A stretch of DNA of 64,000 bases from Microbotryomycetes sp. JL201 (Eukaryota > Basidiomycota > Microbotryomycetes), in assembly GCA_033819885.1 (NCBI GenBank), contig JAQYUZ010000058.1, forward strand, positions 16,676 through 80,675. Reading direction: 5' to 3'. A program made the position numbers and the translations under genes. The notes under the pieces are model-generated. The model was not told where the DNA came from, did not search any database, and saw nothing but the letters and a program-made list of their open reading frames with translations. This document shows positions 42,906 through 54,800 of this stretch, piece by piece. How positions within the stretch are numbered: position 1 is the stretch's first letter; every line of letters begins with the position of its first letter.

Positions 42906-43016
42906 TCGTCGGCCTTGTGCGTCGCTCAAAGTCAACCCGCGCCGAGACTGCGCAGCGCCAGCACTTGAGAGCAGATTGCACTTGACCACGCTCAACTCGA
43001 CGCCCGCCCGCCAGAC
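42906..43016. promoter_or_regulatory. Shared promoter, SURF6 / OST2
   Basis: 111 bp between divergent ATGs, one of the tightest head-to-head pairs in the window; both promoters must lie here or within the first exons. No TATA box seen. Confidence 0.5.
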
Positions 43017-43804
43017 ATGGCCCCGAAACAACGCACACCGCACAAGTCAGCCAAGCCCCCATCAGCACCACCAGCAGCACAACACGCACCACCACCACCG
43101 CCGACGACCAGTGTCGAAGCCGTGTCTGCATCATATCGCCCCAAGAGCGCTTCACATGACGCCGCTGCAACACAGACACAAGCCTTCTCCGCCTCACTGT
43201 CACATTTGTGGTCAAATTACACCCGAGACAGTCAGTCGACAGCCTTGTCCGTTGCCTAGTCGGATCACACTGACATCCAGTCACCCGGTCGACAGCACCT
43301 CGAAAACTGCAACTTTGTGACGGATTCCAACTATTCTTGATGCTGACGGGCATTGCTCAGTTCGTGTACTGCATCTTGATTACAAACTATCCGTTCAACG
43401 CATTCATCGGAGGGTGAGACTCCCGAGGTTTCGTCAGAGGGCCTTTTGCGTCTTTCATCGCTGACGATTTGCTTTTTATGACTCTCTGTGCACTTTCGTA
43501 CTTTTCCGAAACTCGTGCATACTGCTTCGTCTCGACTAGCTTTGCCGCCACCGTTGGCCAATTTGTCCTCACAGCTTCACTGCGATCTCAAGTCAATCCC
43601 AAAAACGCGACAACGTTTCCAACATTGTCTCCAGAGAGGTGAGCCCAAGTCCACTCTGCGCTTTACTTTGATTTTAGCTTCGTTTTTCCGCAAAGTCTCG
43701 ACAATGCTGACTGGGTTTTCGTCTAATCGGGATTCAGAGCGCTTGCGGACTACGTGTTCGGAACACTCGTCTTGCATTTCTTCGTGTACAACTATCTAGG
43801 GTAG
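43017..43804 (+). CDS. OST2: Oligosaccharyltransferase subunit Ost2/DAD1
   Basis: Small membrane subunit of the ER oligosaccharyltransferase for N-glycosylation. 165 residues from exons 43017-43230, 43296-43413, 43540-43638 and 43738-43804. The first ~60 residues are a Pro/Ala-rich cytosolic extension (SAKPPSAPPAAQHAPPPPP) absent from animal DAD1, followed by ASLSHLWSNYTRDTPRKLQL. Three membrane segments: FQLFLMLTGIAQFVYCILIT, FAATVGQFVLTASLRSQVNP and YVFGTLVLHFFVYNYLG at the C-terminus. YPFNAFIGGFAATVGQFVL and SPERALADYVFGTLVLHFF are the DAD1 signature. It faces SURF6 across 111 bp. Confidence 0.94.
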
Positions 43805-44030
43805 ACGCATGTCTCAAGGAGCCTCTCGGGCCCCCTTTTGTAATACAATCGCGGCAGTAATAGCTTTTCGGTAGCACAAGAGTCTCAATTACACTGAAAA
43901 TTGAGCGTCTGGCCCAGACAAGAGGTACAACAAGCAGAAGAGGGGCGACAGAGGTATGATTCGATATGTCAGATGTGCTGGCGCTCCAAAAGACGGCAAA
44001 CGACCAAGCTTGCGACGACGACGGCGTCCC

Positions 44031-44389
44031 TTAACGCCTCCTCTCGAACGCTGAGGACCTGCCCATGACAACCACGGCCAAATCTGTGGCCCACTCTCCG
44101 ACTTCGAGATAGGTGACGAGCAGTTGGCGCAAGTCTTTTGAACGGATTCGACTAAGAGCCGGTCCTAGGCCTGTTGAGCGCTGCGAGCGAGAAAAAGATG
44201 TGCACGAGGCTCAGGGTCAGCAATGTCTGGCTTGATCGATGCACGCGCGACGTGCTTTGATGCCGGCGAGGCAGGCGCTGATCAGGATGGCGTCGAATGC
44301 GATGTGAATAAACTGCCAGCAGACTGGGCGTCAGATCTGTGCGCGGGGTCGTCTTACTCTTTTCAACTGACCCTGCCGAGACCAAACAT
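44031..44389 (-). CDS. ATG44: Mitofissin Atg44 (DUF1748 family)
   Basis: Small mitochondrial intermembrane-space fission factor; the DUF1748 family contains yeast Atg44/mitofissin, needed for mitophagy. It is fragmented into exons 44389-44372 (18 nt), 44312-44256 and 44180-44031; 225 coding bases, 74 residues, the size of the family. The product starts MFGLGRFIHIAFDAILISAC, continues LAGIKRSTGLGPALSRIRSK and has YLEVGEWATDLAVVVMGRSS before FERRR. The key GIK|RSTGL junction requires a GC-AG intron (44255-44181, GCACGT). No single open frame shows this gene. It diverges from the aminopeptidase gene across 191 bp and converges with OST2. Confidence 0.88.
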
Positions 44390-44580
44390 GGCGAGCAGAT
44401 GTGCGCTCGTATGCGGTGAGAAGGCGAGCAAGCCGAGTGTGCGTGCGCAGTCGCGGTGGGGCCGAGCAGGCGATGATCGCGCCGTTCATTCTCCTGCACA
44501 CACGCACTATCGTCGGGCACCGACCTGCCTCGTCTATCCATATACTACTTCTTCCGTGAAATTTGGTCAGAGATAGCCTG
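44390..44580. promoter_or_regulatory. Shared promoter, ATG44 / aminopeptidase
   Basis: 191 bp between divergent ATGs; no clear TATA box. Confidence 0.45.
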
Positions 44581-46009
44581 ATGCTGTGCGACCGGCTCAG
44601 CGCGCTCGCCATCTCGGCCGTCCTCGGCGTCGTCAGCGCCAGACCCGTCCAACACGACTCGAACGGCGACAAGCTTGGTCTTGATATCGATCAAGTCCAT
44701 CATCAAATCCGATTCGGCGCTCCGGATGGCATCTCGCTTCCGTCCACGTCGGCCGATCTGATCGCGAGCTTGTTCGAAACGGACGCTTATGCAAATCTGG
44801 CCGACCAGGACAAACAATTGATGCACCAACATGTCCAGCAATGGCCGCAAAGGCGACTAGTACAACTGTCTCCTACCACAGCGCCTGTCGAAGTCACCGA
44901 GGGTCACAAAGCACTCCTGACCTTGGCCAACTTGCGCTTCACCGACGTCACCGACGATCCGCTTAACCTTGCAGCTGAAAACTATGCGCTCGCCGCTGCC
45001 TCTTTCAAAGACGGCAAGACGCCAGCGACAGGGTTCCCGAAGAAGCTGCAATACTCGGCAAAAGACTTGGACTCGCTCTTCAAAGCCGTTTCGATCGACG
45101 ACATGAAGACATTCTTGACGCATTTTACTTCGTTCAGAACGAGGTACTACAAGTCCGAAACTGGCAAGCAGTCGCAACAATTCTTGCTGTCAACGATCAA
45201 GAGCATTGTCGAGTCGAACAAGAAACTCAACGTTTCGGTCTCGGGCAAGTTTTTCCGCGTCCAGACCCAAAAGAGTTCTCAGACCAGGTGCTTCATATTG
45301 ATTGTTGTTGCTTGCAGAGTTTACTCACCCTTGGGGTCAAAATTCAATCATTGTTCGATTCGAACCAGACTCGAAAACTGTCAAGGACGACAAGATTGTC
45401 ATTCTCGGCGCACATCAAGATTCTACAAACCTTTTGCCTTGGTTCGCCGCACCTGGTGCCGATGACGACGGTTCTGGCACGACGACATTGATCACCAGTC
45501 TCAAGACGCTCGTCAAACATTCATTCGTTCCGTCTGACCGTCCGGTCGAGTTCCATTTCTACTCGGCTGAAGAAGGAGGACTATTGGGAAGTCAAGCCGT
45601 CGCTCAATCTTATGCGCATCAAGGCAAACAAGTCAAAGCAATGCTCCAACAAGACATGACGGGCTACGTCAAACAAGGCACTCGACCTACCATTGGCATC
45701 ATTAGAGATTTCGTCGATGAAGGTTTGACAGATTTTGTCTCCCTCGTCGTGGATGAATTTGCAGAGATTCCAAGAAAGGATACGAAATGTGGTTACGCTT
45801 GTTCTGATCATGCGAGTTGGTCAAAGATTGGAGCTCCGAGCGCTTTCGCGATCGAAAGTTCGTTTGAAGATTCAAACAAACAGATTCATTCGTCAGGTGA
45901 TACGATCGACAATCCTGGGTTCTCGTTCGAGCACGTCAAACAGTTTGTCAGGATCAGTGTCGCTTTGGCGGTTTGTCTTGGAGGCGGAGAGAATGTTCAA
46001 TTAAATTGA
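44581..46009 (+). CDS. Secreted leucine aminopeptidase, M28 family
   Basis: Zinc aminopeptidase releasing N-terminal residues from peptides outside the cell or in the vacuole. 451 residues from exons 44581-45244 and 45318-46009. The ATG at 44581 begins a signal peptide (MLCDRLSALAISAVLGVVSA). An inhibitory propeptide probably follows to about residue 90. The M28 core shows the two-zinc ligands in order: ILGAHQDSTN (His, Asp), GADDDGSGTT (bridging Asp), FYSAEEGGLLGS (catalytic Glu and Glu ligand), QDMTGY (Asp) and IHSSGDTID (His). CGYACSDHASW carries the conserved Cys pair of the Lap family. The single intron (45245-45317) is GC-AG (GCAAGT) and restores VSEFTHPWGQNSI. An upstream TTG-opened extension is not supported. 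Confidence 0.92.
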
Positions 46010-46372
46010 ACACGTACTTTTGTATTTCTTCTTTCCTTCTAGCGCGAGCGCCTATAGGTCATGAGTAGGCATTTCTCGCATTGCTGCACTCAAATTAATC
46101 ATCGTGTTTTTGTCAAACGTTCTCGAACTAGGGCAAAAGAGACTGGGAGAAAGCGATCGATGACAGACATTGCAACAAAGTCAGATCACTCCCGGCTCAA
46201 TCAAAGAATGTATTGCGCTGTTGAGTCGACGTATGATCTTTCGCATTACCATCCGGCACGATAGACCTGTGTTTTCGTTTGTTTGTTCCGAGTAGCAACA
46301 TCGTGTCAGCCCTCGCCATTCTCCCGTCTGGTCGAAAGAAAGGAAGTCTGCGCTTGTTCGGCATCGCCCTAC
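46010..46372. other. Convergent 3' intergenic region
   Basis: 363 bp between the converging 3' ends of the aminopeptidase and the bZIP gene; short open frames only, none convincing. Confidence 0.5.
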
Positions 46373-48613
46373 TCACTTCATCGTCAACTCGATCTCTCCT
46401 CGTTCTTTCCTCCACCTGTTTGTGTAGCCCAACACTTCGGCATCAATCACGTACCAATACTTTTTCAAAAACTTTTCACTCAATTCCCAATTGCAAGGTT
46501 GTAAAATGTCGTTGCCGTGAATGTCTAGAGCGTCCATCAAGTCTTCGAGCAAGGTTTGCAAGTCGTATTGGTCTTTGAGCAGGATCAGACGGTCACGTAA
46601 AGATGGAAAAATGATGCCTGTTTCAGATGAAGACATCCGTGCCGCCTCCGGTCCATGTGAGCTTGTGGTTGCAAGGTCGCTGAAACAAGGGACTTGCCGT
46701 CGAAAAAGGTAGAATGAGGCACGGTCTGTTGCGTCACGGTTGCTTTCAGAGACGGCGGAAGGTGATAATTCGGCTGATTGTAGTTCAAGTAAGCAGCAAG
46801 CCCGATAATCTGCTTGGCAAGCCGAAATGCGTACCTGCTCTCTTTTATTGCGCATGTGATCTGCCAAGCGAGTCAGTCAAGTTAGCATCAGTCGGCTACA
46901 AGTGGATCAAACCTCACAGCTGATCATCTGAATCGCCTGAAGTTTTGGATTGTCCGTCGGCTTCCAACGATAAAAGTGTCAGCATGCCATGTCAAGGTCG
47001 AAAAAAAGTGCCCCGAATAAACGAACCTGGTTGAACAGCTCTTGCAGTTTTTGTTCATATGCAGCATGCTGCCTTTCAATGCCTTGCGTGTTCAACCTCG
47101 TGCCGTTTGATATTGGCAAGATGCTTCTCAATTCCCTGTTGTGAGCTTCATTCTCTTCTCGAGAGTTGGCGGACACCACAGGCGGAGCACGTGAGGTGGG
47201 CGTGGACGTGCCTGTTCCAGGAAGACTTGGAGCCGTTGCCGTCGTAACAGCCGCCGTGCTCGGGTGAACAATGTCTCGCAAATTTGTCTGTGTTCGAACG
47301 GCGAAAGGACCAGTTTTTTGTTGCTCTGCAGTGCTGGACGCGACAGACGTGGGAGAATGTCGAGCGGGAGGAGGTAAAGTGAAGGGAGCATTTGGCGATT
47401 TTAGCCCAGAAAGAGCCAACGCAGGCGCAAACAAGTTGTTTTGCGCGTCCGACATGGACGACACGGCTGGCTGCTCGGCCATGGACGCGGGTGCGGTAGG
47501 GTTAGCCGAGTCTTGTGAGGTTTCGTCCAGTGTGCCGGTCGCACGTTTGCGCTTAGCCGGCGGAGGGTTGCCAGGAGCAGACGAAACTTGACGGGCAACC
47601 GTTTCCCTTGCGTTTGGTAGGACCCTGTCTATGACACTTGTGATCGTGTCGAGTCTCGTCTGGGTCGCGATCGAGTTGAATTCTAACCCGTGAGTCACGT
47701 GCTTGATGTCAGCGTAATGTCGGCGTGCGTGCGAGAGACTGGAGACTTACGTTGCAGCTCCATACCGATGCGTGGTAGATACCCTCCCAATCCTTCGCCC
47801 TGCGATTCGTAAATTCGGTGTGTGGCCATTGCTGAGACTCATAGGCGGACTGGTGTGATCAAAGAGTGAGCTTACGATGAAGCCTGTGACGCCAGCGAGC
47901 AGTTCCCTCAATTTGACATTCTCTTCAACGAGTTGCTCGATGGCTTTGCCAAGCAGGTCGATCTGCTCGTCTCTTGCTGTGCCTTGAAGGGCAACTTTGG
48001 CTTCTAGTTCCTGTGTGTACCGTGTGTTTGATTGCGAGTGGTGGCGAACGCCTGAAAGTCAGTGCGGCGCACATTGCGAGCGGATGAGAGAGCGCACTTT
48101 GATGTACTGCTGCTTGCGCTGTGGTTGCGATCGATGACCGAGGCGAACTAGTCAGCTTGCGGTTGCTTTTTGGAATGACCGAGACTGGCCGGGATCGACT
48201 CGCCTGGCGAAAGTCGCGTTGTGCGCGCCTGTTTTGCTCCTTGCGCAGCTCCTCGTTGTTGCTGCCAAGTAGACATGATAGAATAATGTGTCATGGTCTG
48301 TCGTTTGCCCCTCAATCGGTCTCGGGCAACCTTGTGTGACCGTGCGGACGTGCTTGTGCCACCCATTGGCGCGCTCGCGCAGACTCACGCGTCAACTTTT
48401 CTCTTGCTGCCGCTGCTACTGCTCGCTCGTCTGCCTGTCGAAGAGCGTCCGTCATCGTGTCCTGGCGTGGACGCGCCATCGTCGTCAGACAGCTGCGGCG
48501 ATGATCGTGTCAGCCGGATGATGTAAGGCAATCACGTGAGCGCGCAACTCTGCCAACACACATCCCGGACCATGGCACCGGGTGCCGAGGACACTCACCT
48601 GATCGTGTTCCAT
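46373..48613 (-). CDS. bZIP transcription factor with DUF3425 tail
   Basis: Fungal bZIP regulator of 475 residues in eleven exons: 48613-48599, 48492-48389, 48261-48204, 48118-48098 (21 nt), 48010-47876, 47799-47751, 47682-47027, 46960-46918, 46860-46835, 46773-46698 and 46617-46373. The N-terminus is MEHDQLSDDDGASTPGHDDG. The basic region NNEELRKEQNRRAQRDFRQR|KQQYIK (residues ~41-66) is of Yap type and is spliced across exons 3-4; the zipper follows (LEAKVALQGTARDEQIDLLG, AIEQLVEENVKLRELL). The C-terminal DUF3425 domain (residues ~335-470) reads PTDNPKLQAIQMISYHMRNK, PNYHLPPSLKATVTQQTVPH and IIFPSLRDRLILLKDQYDL, ending WRKERGE. Two introns are GC-AG (48203-48119 and 46697-46618). Its targets cannot be deduced. 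Confidence 0.9.
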
Positions 48614-48832
48614 CGTGTGCGCGCGCGCGCTCCCGCCTCGCAACGAAAGTAGACGAAACCCACCAATAACACCGAGCGGCGCCCGCGCCAGCACAAACTT
48701 GAATCTGTCAACACCGAATACGCGCCAGAATACACGACTTCACACGGCACATCATCCCTCGAATGACATGCATGCACTCGGCACCAGCAGGCTCGCAAAT
48801 GCAACACACCCTTTGATGCAAATCAAATCTAT

Positions 48833-51800
48833 TTAATCCTCCTCGGCAACGTTGGCCAACCCTCGCCTCGGCGGTTCAAACCCAGCTTGCTCCCCAGCCG
48901 ACGACGAGCTACCGTGCTGACCAACTCCAATCTTCAACACTGCTTTGCCGACCCTGACAAACAGAGCTCTGACTGCCTCACGGACACTTGCGTCCATCTC
49001 GCGAGCCAGAACATTGGTCGCGAGCGGGTACAACTGTTCCAGTTGGGCTTTAAACTGATTGTCCAAATAAGAACCAATCAGCAACGAGAGAACTTGACCG
49101 AGCCGGTACATCCTGACACTCACAGGCTCGTCCTCGAAACTGCAAAACCCGTGAAGGATTTCTGCACACACAGGCGTCCACGCCGTAATGTTGCGAGCTT
49201 GTGTCTCCGGGTTCAACGCGACATAGTTTGCGAGCACATCCATCCCAAGCCTGGTTCACCAAATGGTCCAAATTAGCGTTGTTTCCTCTTCTTCGCATTG
49301 AAAGGAAGGAACAGCTTACGGCGCAAACACTTCAACAACTTCTGCCCGTCTTTGCACGTGCTCAGACTGTTTGTCGTTGTACATCCTCAACAAGACGTTG
49401 ACCAACGTGGCCGCGCTCGTAGACTCTTGCCTCAAAAGATTTGGCAAGTCTCGCATAAAGCCAACCTTCCACAAAGCCATCCGTAAATCCTTGTCGGCGT
49501 TGAATTTGCGTGCAAACCGATAACTTTCGTCCAAGGATGCCATCAGACGCAGTAATTGAGATGGCGGGATCGTAGTATACACAGCCTCGTTCTGAAGTAA
49601 CTCGCTCGTCGTCTCAATCAGCAACAGCTGAAGCACGCACTTGACAATGATTTGTCGGAATACGCGTCGTCGATCAGGCACCGCGAGCGCTGCTTTAGGT
49701 TGCTCTCCCTGAGCTGGAGCTGGCGATAGCGGCGTCACAAGGCCGTTGCCGGCGCTCGTCGAGGGCTGCTGTTGCTGTTGCTGCTGCTGTTGCTCCAAAG
49801 AGTTGGATCCGGCCGTTGGCGTCACTAGAAGATTCTCATCAAACAGCTGATACGCCGTCGTCGTCTTGAACAAATGCGTAAATGTCGAAACGATACGCTC
49901 CCATCGCTCAGCAGACAGCTTGTCGACATTGTTCTCGAGCAATTGCTGCAGGCAGGACGTGCCTATCCGAGCGAGCGTGTCGTTCTCTACAAGAAACCCA
50001 GTCTCAGCTTCACAAGAAAACGCGACCCATGCAAGCGAGCGTACCTTGACAAATGCACTCGACCAACAAATCGAGCAACTTGTCCAACAGCCTCGCCAAA
50101 ACGTCAAAGTAGAACGTGAACAAGTCGACCAAATTGCGCAAAGCTTGAATCATCGTTGTAGACAACCAAACGCTCATGTCTTCGTGAGTGCTGAACCGAG
50201 ACACGTCCGACCTTGACCTGAGCACGGCAAAGATTGGAAACAGGACCTCTTTGCACACCGTGTCCCAAAATTCTGGAGTGAACGTGTCGCCGTGCTTCTT
50301 GAGCGTCTCGAATAGGTAGTCCAAAGCGCTGCAATCGGCCAGCAGATTTGACGTCAGCCGCGGCCTAAACCTGCAGAGCAACGAAAAAGGAGGAAAATGC
50401 TGACCGTTTCCTGACTTCGAGGTCTTCGCCGTTCATAATCACATCATAAAACGCAAACAATAGGGGAAACCAGAATTTGAGCATCGGGTCGTCCGTCGCC
50501 GTGACTTCTGTCCGTCTCTTTTCGTCGCTCAACGGACACTCTGGTGTCGTCAACATTTTCGGGATCAAGCTTTTGAGCAGTTCGATCGACTGCAAACTGA
50601 CACGCTGGTACTTGCTGATCTTGCAAAAATCGGTGATGCACACTGTCAAGTCGGCAAAAGACCCATACTCGACAACGGCAGGGAAATGTTCAGAAACGAC
50701 GCGCTGAACGAGGTCGAAAGATTGGTTCGCGATCCGTTCGCTCGGTATCTTTGCGGCCGCCGCAAACACGCCAAACATGGTCCTCCAACCTGAACGCAAG
50801 TTCTGAACTCGAGCTTGAATCATTTGTTGAAGGCATTGAAGTACCATTTCTCGAGCGTCGGGGTGATTGTTGTGGACCATGGCGTACTCGAAAGGTTTGA
50901 GAAAGTCTTTTTGGAACTTGAAGTTGGCCAACTCTTCCTTTTCGAGGAACCGCATCGCGAGCTGGCGCAACGAGTCGAGGGCGAGGAACGAGACTTTGGC
51001 ATTGGTATGGCACGTTACCTAGAGTCAATATGCTACACATTCAGTAGGATTCAGACGCTCGGCCGCGTCTCGTAAACACTTGCCTGATTAAAGTGCTCGC
51101 CCAAAATGAGCCAGATTGCAGACCATTCGAGGCGAATGCGGTTCATGTTGTAGTAAGAGATTTCGACAAGCTTTTGCAAGCAAAACACTCTTGGCTGCTC
51201 CGCCAAACCGGACGCCTGAATTTCTTCCCACGAGACTTCGCTTAGCGCCCTCACAAAGTCGACAATGGCAGTGCCGGAGAGTTGAGGCGTCGATGAGAAA
51301 ATCATGTCGGCCGTGATTGTGATGTGAGACGACCGAGTCTCGAGCGCGACTTCTTCTGTCGGTCGACTGTTTCGGGTTCTCGAGCCAATTGTCGATCTTC
51401 GCGAACCAATCGAACTATTCGCGGCAGCCTGTCAGGGTAGTGGCACACATCAAACGCACGTGCACACTTACGGTTTCCTGCCGAGTTCAGGTACGCTCTG
51501 CGAATCGACTCCTTGCGTAATCAGCTGGAACCTCTCGAGCTGGCTGACGCAAACAATCACATCTCTCCAAGAGTTTTTGAGGTAGTTGCCATCGACCATG
51601 GCAACATCCAACAGCGTTTTGATGGCCTCTACGTTCTTTGCCTTCATTTCCCCAAAATTGTTTAAAAACGTAAACTTTGACAATGTCGTCACGAACGCAT
51701 TGCGCTCGAGCTCGAGGTCAAACAAGCAAGCGATCTTGATCGCCTGTTTGAATCCGTCCAGACTCAATGTAACAAGGTCCATGTCGTCGGAGATCTGGAG

Positions 51801-54800
51801 CGGTCCAGAAATGCCGGCAAGAATCGGCATCCATGCGACTTCAAACATGGGCTTGACATGCTCAAAGTGAGATGCGCTGTAGTACTGCTCTGCCGCGCCC
51901 CGAGTCGAACCACCACGTCTTTGACCTCGAACTAATGTCCTGAACAAGGCTTCCGTCCTGTTCGCCATGCCTTCAGATTGCCAAACGTACTGCTCGCGCT
52001 GCAAGTCACGCCCGACCGTCGCCAACGCGTTGGCGATACCCGATCCTCCGGACACGGCGACCGGACCGGCAGCCTCGACTTCGTCTTTCATTCGGATCTC
52101 GTTTGTACTGATTTCGTCGTAAATGCTATTGAGCATTGCTTCGTCAATGTCTTTACCGTCGTCAATCCCTCTATTGTTGCGAATGAATTCGGCTCTCGAC
52201 ATTGGCTTCTTGACTTGAGGGTTGTGCAAATCAGTGTTGAGCAAAATGACAGAGAACGCAAGGACGTAAGCAGTGTCTGCGTTTGCAAAGACTCCTGGAT
52301 TGCCAGCAGTGTAGCGTTCGGCAAACTTGAGCATGAATCGATCAATCTTTTGTGCCTCGCCGGGCAACCTGAACGATTGCAAAAAGCTTCTCAAAGCGTC
52401 GACGAACGCCAAGTTGGCAAAGTCCATGAAATCGACAAAGGCGTGCATGGTATTGATGTTGTCTTGGTCTCCTTCGCCCAAATACTCGCCAATCTGAGCC
52501 TTGTCTAGGCCGTCGGCTTGAAGCAGGAATCGGGCAATGTCTTTCGGCTCGCGGCTTCGGATAAATCCAGTATCGATCAAAAAATCTACGCCCTGGTATC
52601 CCAAGATTGCAACGTCAGCAAGCTTTTATTGGTGGCGGGAATTTGCCAGCCGCACCCGCTTTGGCTTGAAATTGAATTTCTTGATTCCTTCGAGCAAAGT
52701 CGTCTTTCTTTGTTTCGCATTCTCAAACCTGCTTGGGTCGTCGGCCAGTTGGACGTCTGGTGTGCCCGTTCCACTGCGAGACAGGATTTGAGACACGCCA
52801 GGTGACATTTGCAAGTCCGTTTCGCTGCCGGTTTGACCATTTTCATTCGCCTGCTTGATTGCGCTCAGAGACCCATTCGACTCGCTGGCAGACATGCCTC
52901 CATTTGGGCCGCCAGCGGGCCCTGTGGTCGTTGTCGAGGCGCTGAATCCTCTAGCCGCCCAAGACACGAGTGATCTGAGGACATGGACCAAGTTTTCCAG
53001 AGCTTGACGTTTGAGTTGGTGTTCCGGAGGCTGACCGCCTGTCAAAGGGTCGCTAAATTTCGTGTCTTCAGACAGAGAGGGACCCTGAAGAGGGAACGGC
53101 GAGTTTGCTATGGCGGACGGCGCTGGCGGTCCCGGACGCTCGGACGAAGGCGCAAAGTTGGTCGTCACCAGTTTCGAAACAATGTTGATAAGTCTGCGAG
53201 TTGCTCATTTGTTAGAGAGGCAATCGACTCGAAAACTGGGCATCCTCACCTCTCGTATATGTTGTCGAGGGAAGTGCGGTCGCAGTCGTAGTTGAGATAA
53301 ATATCGACGAGTGCCTGAGGATCCATGGACAGCCGTCCAAAAACGGCTAGCAGGAGCGACTTCTGCCTGACTGTGGAATTTTTCATCTCAAGGATTGGCA
53401 TAAAGATTTCGTTGAGCAAGACTTCGATCTCTTTCTTGAGTTTCGTGCGCATGCCGCTCAATACCCGCCAAAAGATTTCGCAGCTCAGCTCAAACACTTG
53501 GCTGACAGGTGACACGGCATTGCGAGATAACGCAAGGCAGAGGTATTGCTTGACCGCTTGAATGAACGGCGTGCGGTCCCTTGAAGTTGACGAAATAATG
53601 ATCACGTTCGGGTCGACAAAAACGGCCAGATGGTTCTGTAAAATCGAGAGCACGAGGTGTAAAGACAGCAGCTTGGACCGCATCGCGTGTGACTTGATGT
53701 CTCTCTCGCTAAACATTTGTATTTGTCAGCATTCTTGAAATTGAATCAGCGAGAGACGGTCATGAATCACCTTTCGGCCCCCAAAGGCTTCATCGAAAGC
53801 TTGCACAGTGCCCGGAAAACGAGGAATGCGTCTTTGACGTAGAGGTCATTCTTGCTGATGAACGGCATTGGCACGTTTTCGCGTACGCCGTCGAACGATC
53901 TTCTGTTTTCGATGGTGGCCCTGCAAGTGAGTACATTATGTGAGCTTTTTGCGAACCCCGACGCAAGTGGAACGCACAACGTGACGTGTTCGCTTGATGC
54001 AGTCCGTGAACTAGCTGAAAGCTCGGCGGGACTGCCGTTTGACAAGTTCTGATGCTCGTCTCCCGAAGCTTCAGGTTCGACGACTTCGGGCACGTCAGTC
54101 GATGGCAACGTCGGTGTCTTCATACCCTCGTCTCGTCCGGACTCTTCGTTGTCAACTTCTGCAGACTCTGCTCGAGGAGCAACTCGCGGTGTTTCCTGAG
54201 GCCCGACGTCGCTTGCCTCTTCTGTCACGCTCGTCAAATCGGCTTTGCTTCCCCTCGCGCTGGCACTCCTGCTCGACAGACCATTCCTGCCATTTGCAAA
54301 ACCGGGCACACCGCTAGCTGCATTCGACGCAGCAGCGGTCGTTCCAAGCTCGACCCTGCTGAAAACGCCTCCGACAATTTGTCCCAAAGTCGCTTGAGCG
54401 ACAGTCTGGACCGTTCCCGGTCTGCCGAGCAAAAAGACATTGTAAACTGTTCTAACCGCCTTGAGCAGTGCGGCCTGGTGGACTTCGAGGCTTTGTGACA
54501 GGATAAGGGACAAGAGGCAGGACAACAGTCGAAGCAACAATTGGTCGTGTTGTGTCGTGGGAGAATTGCTGCTCGATGACGACGTTGACGTACTCGGTGA
54601 AGGCGAAAAGCATTCACATACGGTCGTGACGACGAGATCAGGCAAAGCCATCGTCTCGATGTTTTGCACGGGTCCGACTGGCTCGCCGTCCTCGTTCGTC
54701 TCTTGTTGAATCGTGTGATGTTGAGCGCGAGCCGACGTATCTACGAAGAAATCAGACGAGACGAGCTTGCCGATGCAGTCGAGCGACGTAATCATGAGTC

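Noticed and set aside
50371-50404. 34-nt intron in SEC7
   Set aside because: It would insert FRPRLTSNLLADCS into a conserved HDS segment; extending the intron to 50329 (76 nt) gives VRKRALDYLFETLK, matching the family.
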